A stretch of DNA of 64,000 nt, taken from contig JAJHZJ010000061.1 in assembly GCA_023548195.1 (NCBI GenBank), forward strand, positions 6,340,373-6,404,372, given 5' to 3'. Both the position numbers and the translations under genes were made by a program. Positions 63,886 through 64,000 of the stretch are shown piece by piece; position 1 is the first letter of the stretch, and each line of letters starts with the position of its first letter. The DNA is from Bettongia penicillata ogilbyi (taxonomy: Eukaryota; Chordata; Mammalia; Diprotodontia; Potoroidae). The notes under the pieces were generated by a model. The model ran no database searches and was not told the DNA's origin. It saw only the letters and a list, made by a program, of their open reading frames with translations.

Positions 63886-64000
63886 ACAAGTAGCAAATGG
63901 GAGGAGGGGGTAATCAGAAGTAAACACTTTTGCGGGGGGACAAGGTCAAAAGAGAGAAAAGAATTAATGGGGGCAAGATAGGGTGGAGGAAAATATAGTT
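63886..64000. other. Purine-rich stretch, unidentified
   Basis: G/A-rich sequence after the L1 truncation point, with no recognised family. Confidence 0.4.

Overview
This is vertebrate nuclear DNA, most probably from a marsupial. It is AT-rich and intron-dominated. It carries tRNA-headed CORE-SINEs with an RTE/Bov-B-like tail (Mar-1 type), many L2, MIR and MIR3 remnants, and L1 copies whose 3' UTR and ORF1 resemble marsupial L1/HAL1 families. I could not fix the species.

The only host protein-coding gene is FRY (furry homolog) on the minus strand. Fourteen consecutive coding exons run from high to low coordinate: 57812-57722, 57303-57224, 57124-57044, 47641-47473, 45203-45111, 45013-44915, 42011-41910, 30446-30343, 29824-29716, 26209-26123, 22093-21922, 20682-20550, 11643-11536 and 336-78. 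Each has AG acceptor and GT donor dinucleotides. All junction phases agree, and together they give one open frame of 1,687 bp (about 562 codons) from the N-terminal HEAT/armadillo-like (MOR2-PAG1 N-terminal) part of the roughly 3,000-residue protein. The first coding exons lie beyond 64000 and the rest of the gene lies below position 1. The paralogue FRYL was considered and rejected on residue choices.

Everything else sits inside FRY introns. Main items: (i) a processed GCSH pseudogene (5017-6116) with a 9-bp target-site duplication, poly(A) and two frameshifts; (ii) a young-looking ORF1-only L1 derivative of HAL1 type (11753-14421, minus) with an intact 367-codon ORF1, a GC-rich 5' UTR with tandem units and a perfect 16-bp target-site duplication; (iii) a compact L1 deletion derivative (about 28099-29289, plus) in which the start of ORF2 is joined to its C-terminal end; (iv) a 5'-truncated L1 3' end with a 12-bp duplication (56585-56920) and an older L1 3' half (62385-63885); (v) a four-level nest at 24390-25475 (MIR3 containing an hAT-like element containing a SINE containing a 453-bp solo LTR); (vi) a foldback DNA element at 55262-55464; (vii) a same-orientation duplication of about 0.2 kb flanking two FRY exons (43382-43630 and 45659-45868).

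Repeat family names are from pattern recognition without a database, so orientation and class are firmer than subfamily. Boundaries of old repeats are approximate. I found no functional RNA gene, CRISPR array or host promoter.
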